Assembly: GCF_025215075.1 (NCBI RefSeq)
Contig: NZ_JAOBTH010000029.1
Span: forward strand, 1 to 64,000
Origin: Tenacibaculum haliotis
GTDB lineage: Bacteria; Bacteroidota; Bacteroidia; Flavobacteriales; Flavobacteriaceae
Direction: 5' to 3'
Length of the DNA stretch: 64,000 nt
In this document: piece by piece, positions 1-8,196 of the stretch
How the letters are laid out: each line of letters starts with the position of its first letter
Numbering within the stretch: the stretch's first letter is position 1
The notes under the pieces: model-generated
What the model was told of the DNA's origin: nothing
What the model saw: the letters and a program-made list of their open reading frames with translations, nothing else
The model's database searches: none
Position numbers and translations under genes: made by a program

Positions 1-38
1 TATTGACTAAATTGAATTTCTTGTTGTTGAACCAGCAT
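1..38 (-). CDS. possible start of a gene running off the left edge
   Basis: An ATG at 38 on the minus strand opens a frame of 12 codons (M-L-V-Q-Q-Q-E-I-Q-F-S-Q) that stays open to the window edge. It lies just downstream of the terminator at 73-110, where a new transcription unit could begin, but no TAnnTTTG promoter is visible before it. Too short to identify; it may be chance. Confidence 0.25.
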   Translation of the reverse strand, partial: MLVQQQEIQFSQ

Positions 39-72
39 CTATAAAAGCATTATTTTACTTTTTTAAGATACG

Positions 73-110
73 AAAAAAGGAGTAAAAAGTTTTTACTTTC
101 TACTCCTTTT
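73..110 (-). terminator. intrinsic terminator of the metal cassette
   Basis: Read on the minus strand, AAAAGGAGTA pairs with TACTCCTTTT around a loop of about 15 bases, and the transcript continues into a T-rich tract. It lies 57 bases after the stop of the HMA protein and ends the three-gene operon. Confidence 0.75.
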
Positions 111-166
111 AATTTAGTCTTGAGGACTTTTTCAGTGCCCTCGTTTAAAACTCGGGATTTTTTTAT

Positions 167-538
167 TTACTTCTTTTCTTTTTTATGATCATCTTGTATT
201 TCTTCACTTCGATACTTACAACAAGGATGCAAACCATCGTAAGCTTCTTTTGTTGCTTTTATTGCTTTTGTATCATGACCAACATTTGCTACATTTTGCT
301 GAATCGTTTTAACATCCGTTTTACGTTCATCAATAATTAATTTTAACTCATGCGTTTGCACATTCCATTGCGCGTATTTTACACCTTTACTATTTAAAGC
401 TGCCTTTTCAATACGTCCTTTACACATCATACAAACACCATCAACATCCATAGATATTTTGGCATTTTTCTTCTTTTTTTGTGCTGATAAAGAGATACTC
501 ATCAACAAAACCGCTATTACTAATACTATTTTTTTCAT
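167..538 (-). CDS. secreted/periplasmic heavy-metal-associated (HMA) domain protein
   Basis: 123 residues. Residues 1-20 form a signal peptide (hydrophobic core, then SLSAQ). The mature part is one HMA-like fold whose metal loop reads CMMC at residues 36-39, a CxxC variant typical of Cu(I)-binding chaperone domains. A second Cys pair lies near the C-terminus (HPCCKY, 104-109), which is extra to a plain HMA domain. The start is one base after the stop of the upstream TonB receptor gene, so the two are translationally coupled. Inference: an extracytoplasmic metal-binding partner of that receptor, most likely for copper. The metal is not proven by sequence. Confidence 0.8.
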   Translation of the reverse strand: MKKIVLVIAVLLMSISLSAQKKKKNAKISMDVDGVCMMCKGRIEKAALNSKGVKYAQWNVQTHELKLIIDERKTDVKTIQQNVANVGHDTKAIKATKEAYDGLHPCCKYRSEEIQDDHKKEKK

Positions 539-539
539 C

Positions 540-2789
540 TTAATCTATTTTAAATCTTAAACCTGCATAATAATTACTTCCAAATACGGGCGCATATATA
601 ATTGTGGTATCAAAATTTGAACCAAAAGGATTATCGCTTCCTAATATCGGATTTTTTTGTTTATAGTTTGTTATATTTTCTGCTCCCGCATATAATTCAA
701 ACTTTTTAGAAAACACTTTTGTTATTTGAGTGTTTAATAAATTATAACTTTTTGAAAATTCTGGCAATCTATATTGAGCTGGATTTGATTGCGTGTTTGG
801 CAAACGTTGTTTTCCTATCCAATTATAAGTAACATCAAATTTCCAATGTGAATCGTTTTCCTTTTTCTCTGTCTCATAAGAAACATTTGCAAAAAATCGA
901 TGTTTTGCCTGTAATGCTTTATCTAAATTCCCTGATTTAAAATCCGTGTTTACATCGTAGTATTTGTATGAAAAACGGGTATTAAAATACGGTACTATAT
1001 TTTGATTTACCTCTAACTGAAAACTATTAGCAACACTTTTTCCGTCCAAATTATAAAAAGATATTTCCTGCGGATTTTCCCAATCTACCACAACTTGATT
1101 TTCGAAATCTGTTCTATAGAAATCAAAAGTAATATCACCTTTTTTGCCAAATAACTTATAACCCTGCAAAAAAGACACTCCGTAATTCCAAGCTGTTTCC
1201 GGATTTAAGCCATAAACCTTACCTCCTACACCATCAATATTAACTTGTCTTGAAGATGCAAAAAATTGTTGATTTTCAGCAAAAATATTAGCACTTCTTC
1301 TTCCTTTCCCTATCGATGTTCTAAAAACTCCTTGTTCCCAAGGCGCATAGCGAATATGTAAACGAGGCGTTACAAAAGTTCCTAATATATTATGTGTATC
1401 AATTCTTAATCCCGCAGTTATACTTATATCATCAGCATTATCATAAGCATATTCAAAAAAAGCACCAACAGAATTTTCTTTACGGTCATAATTATTTGCC
1501 GTAGTAACGTTTACAAACTCGTCATATTTATCATAAGTAAAACTAAGTCCTGTTTTGAATTTATTTCTAGTATCACCGATAATTGAATTAAAAATAAAGC
1601 TACTAAAAAAACTTTGATGCTGAATATTATAGTCACTTAATCCAAAATAAGAATCTTGTTTATGATTACTATACGCAGCCTGTATTCCCATACTCTGAAA
1701 AGGTAAATCAGGAAAAACATACCCTAATTTAGCAGAAGTATCAAAACGTTTTGTTTTAATTTCACTTCCCCAAACAGTAGTAGCCCCTTTATCTGTATCA
1801 GGGTTAAAATCAACTTCACCTACTTGCTTCTGATCATCTAAATATCTAAAATTAATAAAACTCACCCATCCTTTTTGCGCATCTACATACTGCCAACGGT
1901 TCATGATATTAATTTGTTTTGCTAGCGGATTATCTAAAAAATTATCCTCATTTTTATCAAACTTTTCACCTCTATAATTACCGTGAACATATAAGCCAGT
2001 TTGCCACTTGTCACTTACTTTTTGGTTAAGATGCGTGTTAAATTCCATTCTACCTCCAGCTGAACCGTAGGCGTTTACAAAAAATCGGTGATTCGTATAT
2101 GGCTTAACTAATTCGGCATTTATTTGTCCAGAAATACTTTCGTAACCATTTACAACACTACCTGCTCCTTTTGTTATTTGAATACTTTCTACCCAAGTAC
2201 CCGGGGTAAAAGAGAGCCCGAATGCTTGTGATGCACCTCTTATAGATGGAATATTTTCTTGCGTAATTAACAAATACGGACTCGTTAAACCCAACATTTG
2301 AATTTGCTTTGTACCTGTTAATGCATCAGAATAATTAACGTCTATTGACGGGTTGGTTTCAAAACTCTCTGCTAAATTACAACAAGCTGCCTTTAACAAT
2401 TCGGCACTATTAATCATCATTACATTTTGAGCTTGTAAATACGATTTTTGCGTAGCACTTTTTTTAGATTTAACAGTTATCTCTTTTAAAGTATTGCTTT
2501 CTGTTAAAAAATGATGGATTGGTTTTAACGAATTAATCGTGATTGTATCCGTTTTAAAACCTACAAAACTAATAACTAATTTCTTGTTTTTTTGCTGATA
2601 TGGTATTGTAAACCATCCTTTTTCGTTTGTTGTTACGCCTACATTTGTATTCAACCAATGAACACTTGCGCCGTAAACACCTAAATTATCTTTAGGCCCG
2701 TTTTTATCCATAATCATCCCTTTAAACTTTTCTTGTGAAAAGGTGACACTAGATATCAGTATTAAAATACTGAATATATTTATTTTCAT
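540..2789 (-). CDS. TonB-dependent outer-membrane receptor, probable metal (copper) uptake
   Basis: 749 residues. Signal peptide 1-18, carboxypeptidase-regulatory-like domain about 19-95, plug domain about 105-225, beta-barrel to the C-terminus, ending in an aromatic-rich strand (YYAGLRFKID). The plug carries a Cys pair (AACC, 136-137) seen in receptors that sit with HMA and HYC_CC_PP proteins. The receptor would import a chelated metal across the outer membrane using TonB energy. It is the middle gene of a three-gene operon: 55 bases after the HYC gene and one base before the HMA gene. Substrate is inferred from neighbours only. Confidence 0.85.
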   Translation of the reverse strand: MKINIFSILILISSVTFSQEKFKGMIMDKNGPKDNLGVYGASVHWLNTNVGVTTNEKGWFTIPYQQKNKKLVISFVGFKTDTITINSLKPIHHFLTESNTLKEITVKSKKSATQKSYLQAQNVMMINSAELLKAACCNLAESFETNPSIDVNYSDALTGTKQIQMLGLTSPYLLITQENIPSIRGASQAFGLSFTPGTWVESIQITKGAGSVVNGYESISGQINAELVKPYTNHRFFVNAYGSAGGRMEFNTHLNQKVSDKWQTGLYVHGNYRGEKFDKNEDNFLDNPLAKQINIMNRWQYVDAQKGWVSFINFRYLDDQKQVGEVDFNPDTDKGATTVWGSEIKTKRFDTSAKLGYVFPDLPFQSMGIQAAYSNHKQDSYFGLSDYNIQHQSFFSSFIFNSIIGDTRNKFKTGLSFTYDKYDEFVNVTTANNYDRKENSVGAFFEYAYDNADDISITAGLRIDTHNILGTFVTPRLHIRYAPWEQGVFRTSIGKGRRSANIFAENQQFFASSRQVNIDGVGGKVYGLNPETAWNYGVSFLQGYKLFGKKGDITFDFYRTDFENQVVVDWENPQEISFYNLDGKSVANSFQLEVNQNIVPYFNTRFSYKYYDVNTDFKSGNLDKALQAKHRFFANVSYETEKKENDSHWKFDVTYNWIGKQRLPNTQSNPAQYRLPEFSKSYNLLNTQITKVFSKKFELYAGAENITNYKQKNPILGSDNPFGSNFDTTIIYAPVFGSNYYAGLRFKID

Positions 2790-2844
2790 TATTTTATATC
2801 ATATTAAGTTTTACAATTCATTTTTATTAAAAAGAATTATAAAA

Positions 2845-3255
2845 TCATATGATAAACACTTCGTGAAGCACCTGAATATCTAAAACTAAATCAGGCGGAG
2901 AATAATATTGGTGAGTTAAAGATTGTTTCTCTAAACTTTGAAACAATAATTTAGAAGAAGCACAAAAAGATAAAATAAATTTAGCTTCCTTGAAGCTTAT
3001 TTTTTCTGAAGTAACTTTCCGTAAATCATCCTGTCCATCAATTTGAGAGACTTCATCTTTACAACACTTCTTTTTCTTTATTACAGTTCCGCAATCGTCT
3101 TTCTTATCTTTATTACAACTACCTGCTTCTCCAACATACGAAACATCCACTAAAAAGTCGCCACAATAATGCTTAGCCACCGTAAAAGAAAAGGTAGAAA
3201 ACAACACCAAAAAGGCTAATGTTATGGTTACTATTTTAGTAAATACTTGTTTCAT
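2845..3255 (-). CDS. HYC_CC_PP family small exported protein
   Basis: 136 residues from the ATG at 3255. A TTG nine bases upstream is in frame but overlaps the -7 promoter motif, so I reject it. Residues 1-27 form a signal peptide or membrane anchor. The family signature is present in order: HYC at 29-31, CC at 64-65, and PP at 120-121, with further Cys at 47 and 55. This family accompanies HMA proteins and TonB receptors in Bacteroidetes; its function is unknown, but the Cys/His content suggests metal binding. First gene of the metal operon. Confidence 0.8.
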   Translation of the reverse strand: MKQVFTKIVTITLAFLVLFSTFSFTVAKHYCGDFLVDVSYVGEAGSCNKDKKDDCGTVIKKKKCCKDEVSQIDGQDDLRKVTSEKISFKEAKFILSFCASSKLLFQSLEKQSLTHQYYSPPDLVLDIQVLHEVFII

Positions 3256-3261
3256 TGAATG

Positions 3262-3269
3262 CAAAGATA
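3262..3269 (-). promoter_or_regulatory. -7 promoter motif of the metal operon
   Basis: TATCTTTG on the minus strand, matching the Bacteroidetes -7 consensus TAnnTTTG. It ends only six bases before the ATG at 3255, so the mRNA would be leaderless or nearly so. No good TTG lies at the expected -33 distance. A 10-bp palindrome (AACAATTGTT, 3295-3304) sits about 26 bases upstream and could be an operator. Confidence 0.5.
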
Positions 3270-3310
3270 CGAAAAATTAAAAATTTGTTTTTTAAAACAA
3301 TTGTTAAAAC

Positions 3311-3318
3311 TATTTTTG
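3311..3318 (+). promoter_or_regulatory. -7 promoter motif of the GAF-domain gene
   Basis: TATTTTTG matches TAnnTTTG and lies 47 bases before the ATG at 3366. The -33 element is poor. Confidence 0.5.
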
Positions 3319-3365
3319 TAAGCTCTTAATTCAAATTACGAATAAGATTATAAAACTCATTTACA

Positions 3366-3818
3366 ATGAATTTACAAGAATTAAAAAACAATATAGATAA
3401 GATAACTGAAAGCAACGTTGTTAAAGGAGCTAAATTACAGCAAATTTGCGATTACTTAGCTACTGAAGTTTCATATTACGATTGGGTAGGTTTTTACTTT
3501 AAAAATGGCGATAAAGAAGAACTTAAATTAGCAGAGTTTAATGGCGAACCTACTGAGCACACAATTATCCCTTTCGGAAAAGGTATTTGCGGGCAAGTTG
3601 CGGTTAGTAATGAAAATTTCGTAGTACAAGATACTAAAGAACAAGATAATTATATTTCTTGTGGTTGGAAGGTGAAATCTGAAATTGTAATACCAATTTT
3701 TGTTAACAACGAGAACATTGGTCAAATAGATATTGACTCTCATACTGTTAACCCTTTTACGGCAAATGACGAAGAATTATTAGAGTATGTTTGTAAAAAA
3801 GTCGCTTCTTTTATATAA
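3366..3818 (+). CDS. GAF domain protein, free methionine-(R)-sulfoxide reductase type
   Basis: 150 residues, a single GAF domain with no other module, the usual architecture and size of the fRMsr (YebR/MsrC) family. That family reduces free L-methionine-(R)-sulfoxide with thioredoxin as reductant. Family motifs are visible: WVGFYF (40-45), GKGICG with Cys75, and SCGWKVKSEIVIP with Cys99 in the position of the catalytic Cys loop (ACxxxSxSEIVxP in other members). A third Cys found in the E. coli enzyme is not evident, so the Cys relay may be simpler. Cytoplasmic; transcribed divergently from the metal operon. Confidence 0.75.
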   Translation: MNLQELKNNIDKITESNVVKGAKLQQICDYLATEVSYYDWVGFYFKNGDKEELKLAEFNGEPTEHTIIPFGKGICGQVAVSNENFVVQDTKEQDNYISCGWKVKSEIVIPIFVNNENIGQIDIDSHTVNPFTANDEELLEYVCKKVASFI

Positions 3819-3833
3819 ATTTCACGTAAACGT

Positions 3834-3864
3834 TTGATTATTAGGTTTTTTATCCTTAGGTTTG
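3834..3864 (+). promoter_or_regulatory. promoter of the short transcript unit
   Basis: TTG at 3834-3836, 20 bases, then TAGGTTTG at 3857-3864. This is a full match to the two-part Bacteroidetes consensus with the same spacing as the purH promoter. Confidence 0.7.
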
Positions 3865-3898
3865 TATTCTTATTTAACCCAACATAATCCCCTAAATT

Positions 3899-4024
3899 AT
3901 GAGTACCAAAGAATATCCCTCTTACGCTGTGTTAGGCAATCCTAACTCTCGTACAAAAAATCAAAAATCTTTATTAGAAAAATTCACATTATGGTTTCAT
4001 GATTTCTTAGAAAACGCGGAATAA
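3899..4024 (+). CDS. small ORF, 41 residues, unknown
   Basis: ATG at 3899, stop TAA at 4022-4024. The peptide begins MSTKEYPSYAVLGNP, contains a basic middle (SRTKNQK) and ends in an amphipathic aromatic helix-like segment (EKFTLWFHDFLENAE). It has no signal peptide or obvious membrane helix. It has its own promoter 35 bases upstream and a strong terminator 20 bases downstream, giving a transcript of about 220 bases. I do not recognise the peptide. It could be a real small protein or the RNA itself could be the product. Codon choice looks like the neighbouring genes. Confidence 0.5.
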   Translation: MSTKEYPSYAVLGNPNSRTKNQKSLLEKFTLWFHDFLENAE

Positions 4025-4043
4025 TATTGTTACATTTTTCATA

Positions 4044-4086
4044 AAAAAACACCACCAAACCTCTTAGAGATTTGGTGGTGTTTTTG
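4044..4086. terminator. strong intrinsic terminator after the 41-codon ORF
   Basis: ACACCACCAAA pairs perfectly with TTTGGTGGTGT, and the inner CTC/GAG also pair. A-tract on the left and T-tract on the right make it usable in both directions. It isolates the small ORF from purH. Confidence 0.9.
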
Positions 4087-4110
4087 TTTAGTAATAAGCC
4101 AAAATAATTA

Positions 4111-4141
4111 TTGTGTAACCCTTACTGTTTTAGTAGCTTTG
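4111..4141 (+). promoter_or_regulatory. purH promoter
   Basis: TTG at 4111-4113, 20-base spacer, TAGCTTTG at 4134-4141. Full match to the Bacteroidetes consensus. The ATG of purH follows 22 bases later. Confidence 0.7.
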
Positions 4142-4163
4142 CTTGCTTAACAACACAACAACA

Positions 4164-5690
4164 ATGAGCAATACAAAAACTATTAAATCGGCCCTTATTT
4201 CGGTATTTCATAAAGACGGATTAGCCCCTATTGTAAAAAAACTTAACGAGCTAGGTGTTACTATTTATTCTACCGGAGGAACAGAAAAATTCATTCAAGA
4301 ATTAGGAATTAACGTAGTACCTGTTGAGGAAGTAACTTCATACCCTTCAATTTTAGGAGGACGCGTAAAAACATTACATCCAAAAGTTTTTGGAGGAATA
4401 TTAAATAGACAAGATCATGAAGGTGATGTTGCAGAAATGCAAGAGTATAATATTCCTCAATTAGATTTAGTAATTGTAGATTTATATCCTTTTGAAAAAA
4501 CAGTAGCTTCTGGAGCTCCAGAACAAGATATTATTGAAAAAATTGATATCGGAGGAATTTCATTAATCCGCGCAGCTGCAAAAAACTTTAAAGATACAGT
4601 ACTTGTTTCTTCAATGGAGCAGTACAGTGATTTTTTAAGCCTTATTACAAAGAGTAACGGAAATACATCAATTAATGATAGAAAAAAATTAGCTGCGAAA
4701 GCTTTTAATATTTCTTCTCATTACGATACGGCTATCTTTAATTATTTTAATGAAGATGAAGTTGTATACAAAGCAAGTGAAACCAATTCTAAAACTTTAA
4801 GATATGGTGAAAACCCACATCAAAAAGGGTATTTCTTTGGTGATTTAGAGGCGATGTTTGATAAACTACACGGTAAAGAATTAAGTTACAACAATCTTTT
4901 AGATGTTGATGCCGCAGTTAACTTAATAAACGAATTTTCGGGTGAAGCACCAACATTTGCTATTTTAAAGCACAATAACGCTTGTGGATTTGCACAGCGA
5001 AAAACAATTCACCAAGCCTATGTAGATGCCTTAGCAGGTGATCCTACTTCTGCTTTTGGAGGCGTTTTAATATCAAATACTAAAATTGATAAAGCTACTG
5101 CCGAAGAAATTCATAAATTATTTTGTGAGGTAGTTATTGCACCCTCTTACGATGCAGATGCTTTAGCCATTTTAAAAGGAAAGAAAAACAGGGTTTTATT
5201 AATTCAGAAAGAAGTAGCATTACCAACACAAACTGTTAGAACTGCTTTAAACGGAGTTTTAATACAAGATAAAGATAATATTACTGATAAATTAGAAGAT
5301 TTATCTTACCCAACAAATACAAAACCATCTGAAAGTGAGTTAGATGATTTATTATTTGCTTCAAAACTGTGTAAAAACACAAAATCGAATACGATTATTT
5401 TGGTAAAAAACAAACAACTACTTGCTGGTGGAACTGGTCAAACAAGCAGAGTTGATGCGTTAACACAAGCAATCGCAAAGGCAACTAGTTTTAATTTCGA
5501 TTTAAAAGGCGCGGTTATGGCAAGTGATGCTTTCTTCCCTTTCCCAGACTGTGTAGAAATTGCAAATAACGTAGGAATACAAAGTGTAATTCAGCCAGGA
5601 GGTTCTATCAAAGATCAATTAAGTATTGATTATTGTAACAACAACAATGTTTCTATGGTTTTTACAGGAACAAGACATTTTAAACATTAA
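4164..5690 (+). CDS. purH: bifunctional AICAR transformylase / IMP cyclohydrolase
   Basis: 508 residues from the ATG at 4164; an in-frame TTG at 4143 lies too close to the promoter to be used. It catalyses the last two steps of purine synthesis: formylation of AICAR by 10-formyl-THF, then ring closure to IMP. The N-terminal MGS-like cyclohydrolase domain spans about 1-145 (STGGT, SYPSILGGRVKTLHPK). The transformylase domain follows, with LRYGENPHQ, LSYNNLLDVDAA, the catalytic Lys-His in ILKHNNACG, and DPTSAFGG. The C-terminus FTGTRHFKH is the usual family ending. Monocistronic, cytoplasmic. Confidence 0.97.
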   Translation: MSNTKTIKSALISVFHKDGLAPIVKKLNELGVTIYSTGGTEKFIQELGINVVPVEEVTSYPSILGGRVKTLHPKVFGGILNRQDHEGDVAEMQEYNIPQLDLVIVDLYPFEKTVASGAPEQDIIEKIDIGGISLIRAAAKNFKDTVLVSSMEQYSDFLSLITKSNGNTSINDRKKLAAKAFNISSHYDTAIFNYFNEDEVVYKASETNSKTLRYGENPHQKGYFFGDLEAMFDKLHGKELSYNNLLDVDAAVNLINEFSGEAPTFAILKHNNACGFAQRKTIHQAYVDALAGDPTSAFGGVLISNTKIDKATAEEIHKLFCEVVIAPSYDADALAILKGKKNRVLLIQKEVALPTQTVRTALNGVLIQDKDNITDKLEDLSYPTNTKPSESELDDLLFASKLCKNTKSNTIILVKNKQLLAGGTGQTSRVDALTQAIAKATSFNFDLKGAVMASDAFFPFPDCVEIANNVGIQSVIQPGGSIKDQLSIDYCNNNNVSMVFTGTRHFKH

Positions 5691-5724
5691 TTAAATTCAA
5701 TGTAAAATACCACATATTTTTTCA

Positions 5725-5732
5725 TAGATTTG
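5725..5732 (+). promoter_or_regulatory. -7 motif upstream of mreB
   Basis: TAGATTTG, matching TAnnTTTG, 39 bases before the mreB ATG. No clear TTG at -33. Confidence 0.45.
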
Positions 5733-5771
5733 TGAGAATACATTAAAATAAGTAAAAACAACGGCGTTTAT

Positions 5772-6800
5772 ATGGGATTTTTCGATTTTATGACAGAAGA
5801 TATTGCAGTAGATTTAGGAACTGCAAACACCCTGATCATCCACAATGGTAAAGTTGTCATCGACAACCCTTCTATTGTTGCTCGTAACCGATTGACTGGT
5901 AAAATTATTGCTACCGGTCATGAAGCAAATAGAATGCAAGGAAAAACTCACGAGAACATAAAAACTATTCGTCCGTTAAAAGATGGAGTAATTGCAGATT
6001 TTCAGGCATCCGAAGAAATGATTAAAGAATTTGTAAAGCAGATTCCGGCTATCAAAAAGCGTTTTTTTCCACCTTCATTACGAATGGTTATTTGTATCCC
6101 TTCTGGAATTACAGAGGTAGAAAAACGTGCGGTTATTGATTCGGGTCGTCATATGAATGCCAAAGAAATTTACTTAATTTTTGAACCAATGGCTGCTGCA
6201 ATTGGTGTTGGTGTTGATATTATGGAACCTAAAGGAAACATGATTATTGATATAGGTGGTGGTACTACAGAAATTGCTGTAATTGCACTTGCTGGTATTG
6301 TTTGTGATCAATCTGTAAAAGTTGCAGGTGATTTATTTACAAGCGATATTATGTATTACATGCGTACACAACATAATTTACATGTAGGAGAAACTACTGC
6401 TGAAAAAATAAAAATACAAATAGGTTCTGCAACTGAAGATTTAGACAATCCACCTGAAGATATGATGGTGCAAGGACGTGATTTATTAAGCGGAAAACCA
6501 AAACAAGTGCAAGTATCTTATAGAGAAATTGCAAAAGCATTAGACAAATCGATATTACGTATTGAAGATGCTGTTATGGAAACACTATCTAAAACACCTC
6601 CTGAATTAGCGGCAGATATTTATAACACGGGTATATACTTAGCTGGTGGAGGTTCTATGCTTAGAGGTTTAGACAAACGTTTATCTAGAAAAACAGATTT
6701 ACCTGTTTATATTGCTGAAGATCCTTTACGTGCAGTTGTACGTGGAACAGGTATTGCTTTAAAAAACCTTGAAAAATACAAATCTGTATTGATCAAATAA
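5772..6800 (+). CDS. mreB: rod shape-determining actin homologue MreB
   Basis: 342 residues, full length. MreB is the actin-like ATPase that polymerises under the inner membrane and guides the elongasome. Actin-fold motifs are visible: phosphate-1 DLGTANTLI near residue 15, IPSGITEVEKRAV near 115, phosphate-2 MIIDIGGGTTEIAV near 160, and adenosine loop AGGGSMLRGLDKRL near 290. First gene of mreB-mreC-mreD-mrdA-rodA; the next gene starts 17 bases on. Confidence 0.97.
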   Translation: MGFFDFMTEDIAVDLGTANTLIIHNGKVVIDNPSIVARNRLTGKIIATGHEANRMQGKTHENIKTIRPLKDGVIADFQASEEMIKEFVKQIPAIKKRFFPPSLRMVICIPSGITEVEKRAVIDSGRHMNAKEIYLIFEPMAAAIGVGVDIMEPKGNMIIDIGGGTTEIAVIALAGIVCDQSVKVAGDLFTSDIMYYMRTQHNLHVGETTAEKIKIQIGSATEDLDNPPEDMMVQGRDLLSGKPKQVQVSYREIAKALDKSILRIEDAVMETLSKTPPELAADIYNTGIYLAGGGSMLRGLDKRLSRKTDLPVYIAEDPLRAVVRGTGIALKNLEKYKSVLIK

Positions 6801-6817
6801 ATTTTGAATGATTTTTT

Positions 6818-7639
6818 ATGCAACAGCTTATTTATTTCTTTCGGAGGTATAAAACCTTTTTGTTTTTTCTCTTTCTCGAAATTATTGCTGTTGCATTAAT
6901 CTTTAACAATCATGCTTTTCACAAAAGCAAACTCATCAGTTCTACTAATTTTATTACAGGTGGTTTCTACCAAAAATCTTCTAACCTTTCAGAATACTTT
7001 AAATTAAAAGAAAGAAACATAGCTCTTTTTGAAGAAAATACTGCTTTAAAAAATAAATTAGAACAACTTTACACAGCTATTGATACCATAAATACGAGTG
7101 CTAATATCACAAGTACTAATCAAAAATTTTTATATATTAATGGTCAAATAATAAACAACTCTTACAATAAGCCTAATAATTTCATCACTTTAAATAGAGG
7201 CAAAAAACATGGAATTACAACAGAAATGGCTGTTGCTAACAGTAAAGGACTTATTGGAATAACGGATAATGTTGACCAGGAATTTGCAAGAGTTCAGTCT
7301 ATTTTAAATACAAAAAGCAATATTAATGCTGGATTTAAAAACAGTAATTATTATGGAACGTTAAAATGGAATGGGGAAAATTATAACACTGTTCAATTAA
7401 CAGACATACCACGTCAAGCAGTTTTAAAAATTGGAGATACTATTATCACTGGAGGTAAATCAACTATTTTTCCTAAAGGAATTTTAATAGGAACCATTAG
7501 TGAGATTCCAGAAAAGCTATCAGCCTCTAATACAATTGAAGTTAAATTATTTAACGACATGTCTAACCTAAGGAACACTTATATAATCACAAACCTTAAT
7601 AAAGAGGAAATAAAAAGAGTAGAGAAACAAAATGAATAA
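6818..7639 (+). CDS. mreC: rod shape-determining protein MreC
   Basis: 273 residues. One N-terminal membrane helix (about 12-30), a coiled-coil stretch (about 60-95) and a periplasmic beta-barrel domain with the typical GxxxGI/LIGxI pattern (KGLIGITD, FPKGILIGTIS). MreC links cytoplasmic MreB to periplasmic PBP2. It overlaps mreD by 8 bases, implying coupled translation. Confidence 0.92.
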   Translation: MQQLIYFFRRYKTFLFFLFLEIIAVALIFNNHAFHKSKLISSTNFITGGFYQKSSNLSEYFKLKERNIALFEENTALKNKLEQLYTAIDTINTSANITSTNQKFLYINGQIINNSYNKPNNFITLNRGKKHGITTEMAVANSKGLIGITDNVDQEFARVQSILNTKSNINAGFKNSNYYGTLKWNGENYNTVQLTDIPRQAVLKIGDTIITGGKSTIFPKGILIGTISEIPEKLSASNTIEVKLFNDMSNLRNTYIITNLNKEEIKRVEKQNE

Positions 7640-8138
7640 GACCGTTTATATCATATTTCTATTTATTTTCTTGTTACTACTACAAGTTCTTGTGCTAAAT
7701 AACATTTTATTTTTAGGCTATATAAATCCATACTTATACATTACTTTTATCTTTTTATACCCTTTAAAAACAAATAGAATCCCTTTTTTAAGTGTTGCTT
7801 TTTTACTTGGATTATGTGTTGATGCATTTTCAAACTCAGGCGGAATACATGCGTTTTCAATACTATTTATTGCCTATATAAGATTCTTTTTTATTAAAGC
7901 TATATTTAAAAAAAACGAAACCGATTTTTTATTATTCAATTTAAGACTCGAATCATTTGGAAAAGTTTTTAATTATGTTGTAATTTTAACACTCATTCAC
8001 CACTTCATCTTATTTAGTTTGATTAATTTTAGTTTTTACAATTTATCAAAAGTGTTGATAACCACAATTTATTCAAGTGCATTTACATTAATCTTGTATT
8101 TTCTAGGAAGTTTTATTTTTAGAAAAAAACTAACCTAA
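7632..8138 (+). CDS. mreD: rod shape-determining membrane protein MreD
   Basis: 168 residues with five or six predicted membrane helices and almost no soluble part, as usual for MreD. A conserved-type segment FLLGLCVDAFSNSGGIHAFS lies near residue 55-74. Sequence conservation in this family is low, so the call rests on topology, length and its place between mreC and the PBP2 gene. Confidence 0.88.
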   Translation: MNKTVYIIFLFIFLLLLQVLVLNNILFLGYINPYLYITFIFLYPLKTNRIPFLSVAFLLGLCVDAFSNSGGIHAFSILFIAYIRFFFIKAIFKKNETDFLLFNLRLESFGKVFNYVVILTLIHHFILFSLINFSFYNLSKVLITTIYSSAFTLILYFLGSFIFRKKLT

Positions 8139-8196
8139 AGTACTCGTTTGGTGATAATTGTTGCTTTTCGACCTTAAAAACAACAAAGAATAATAA

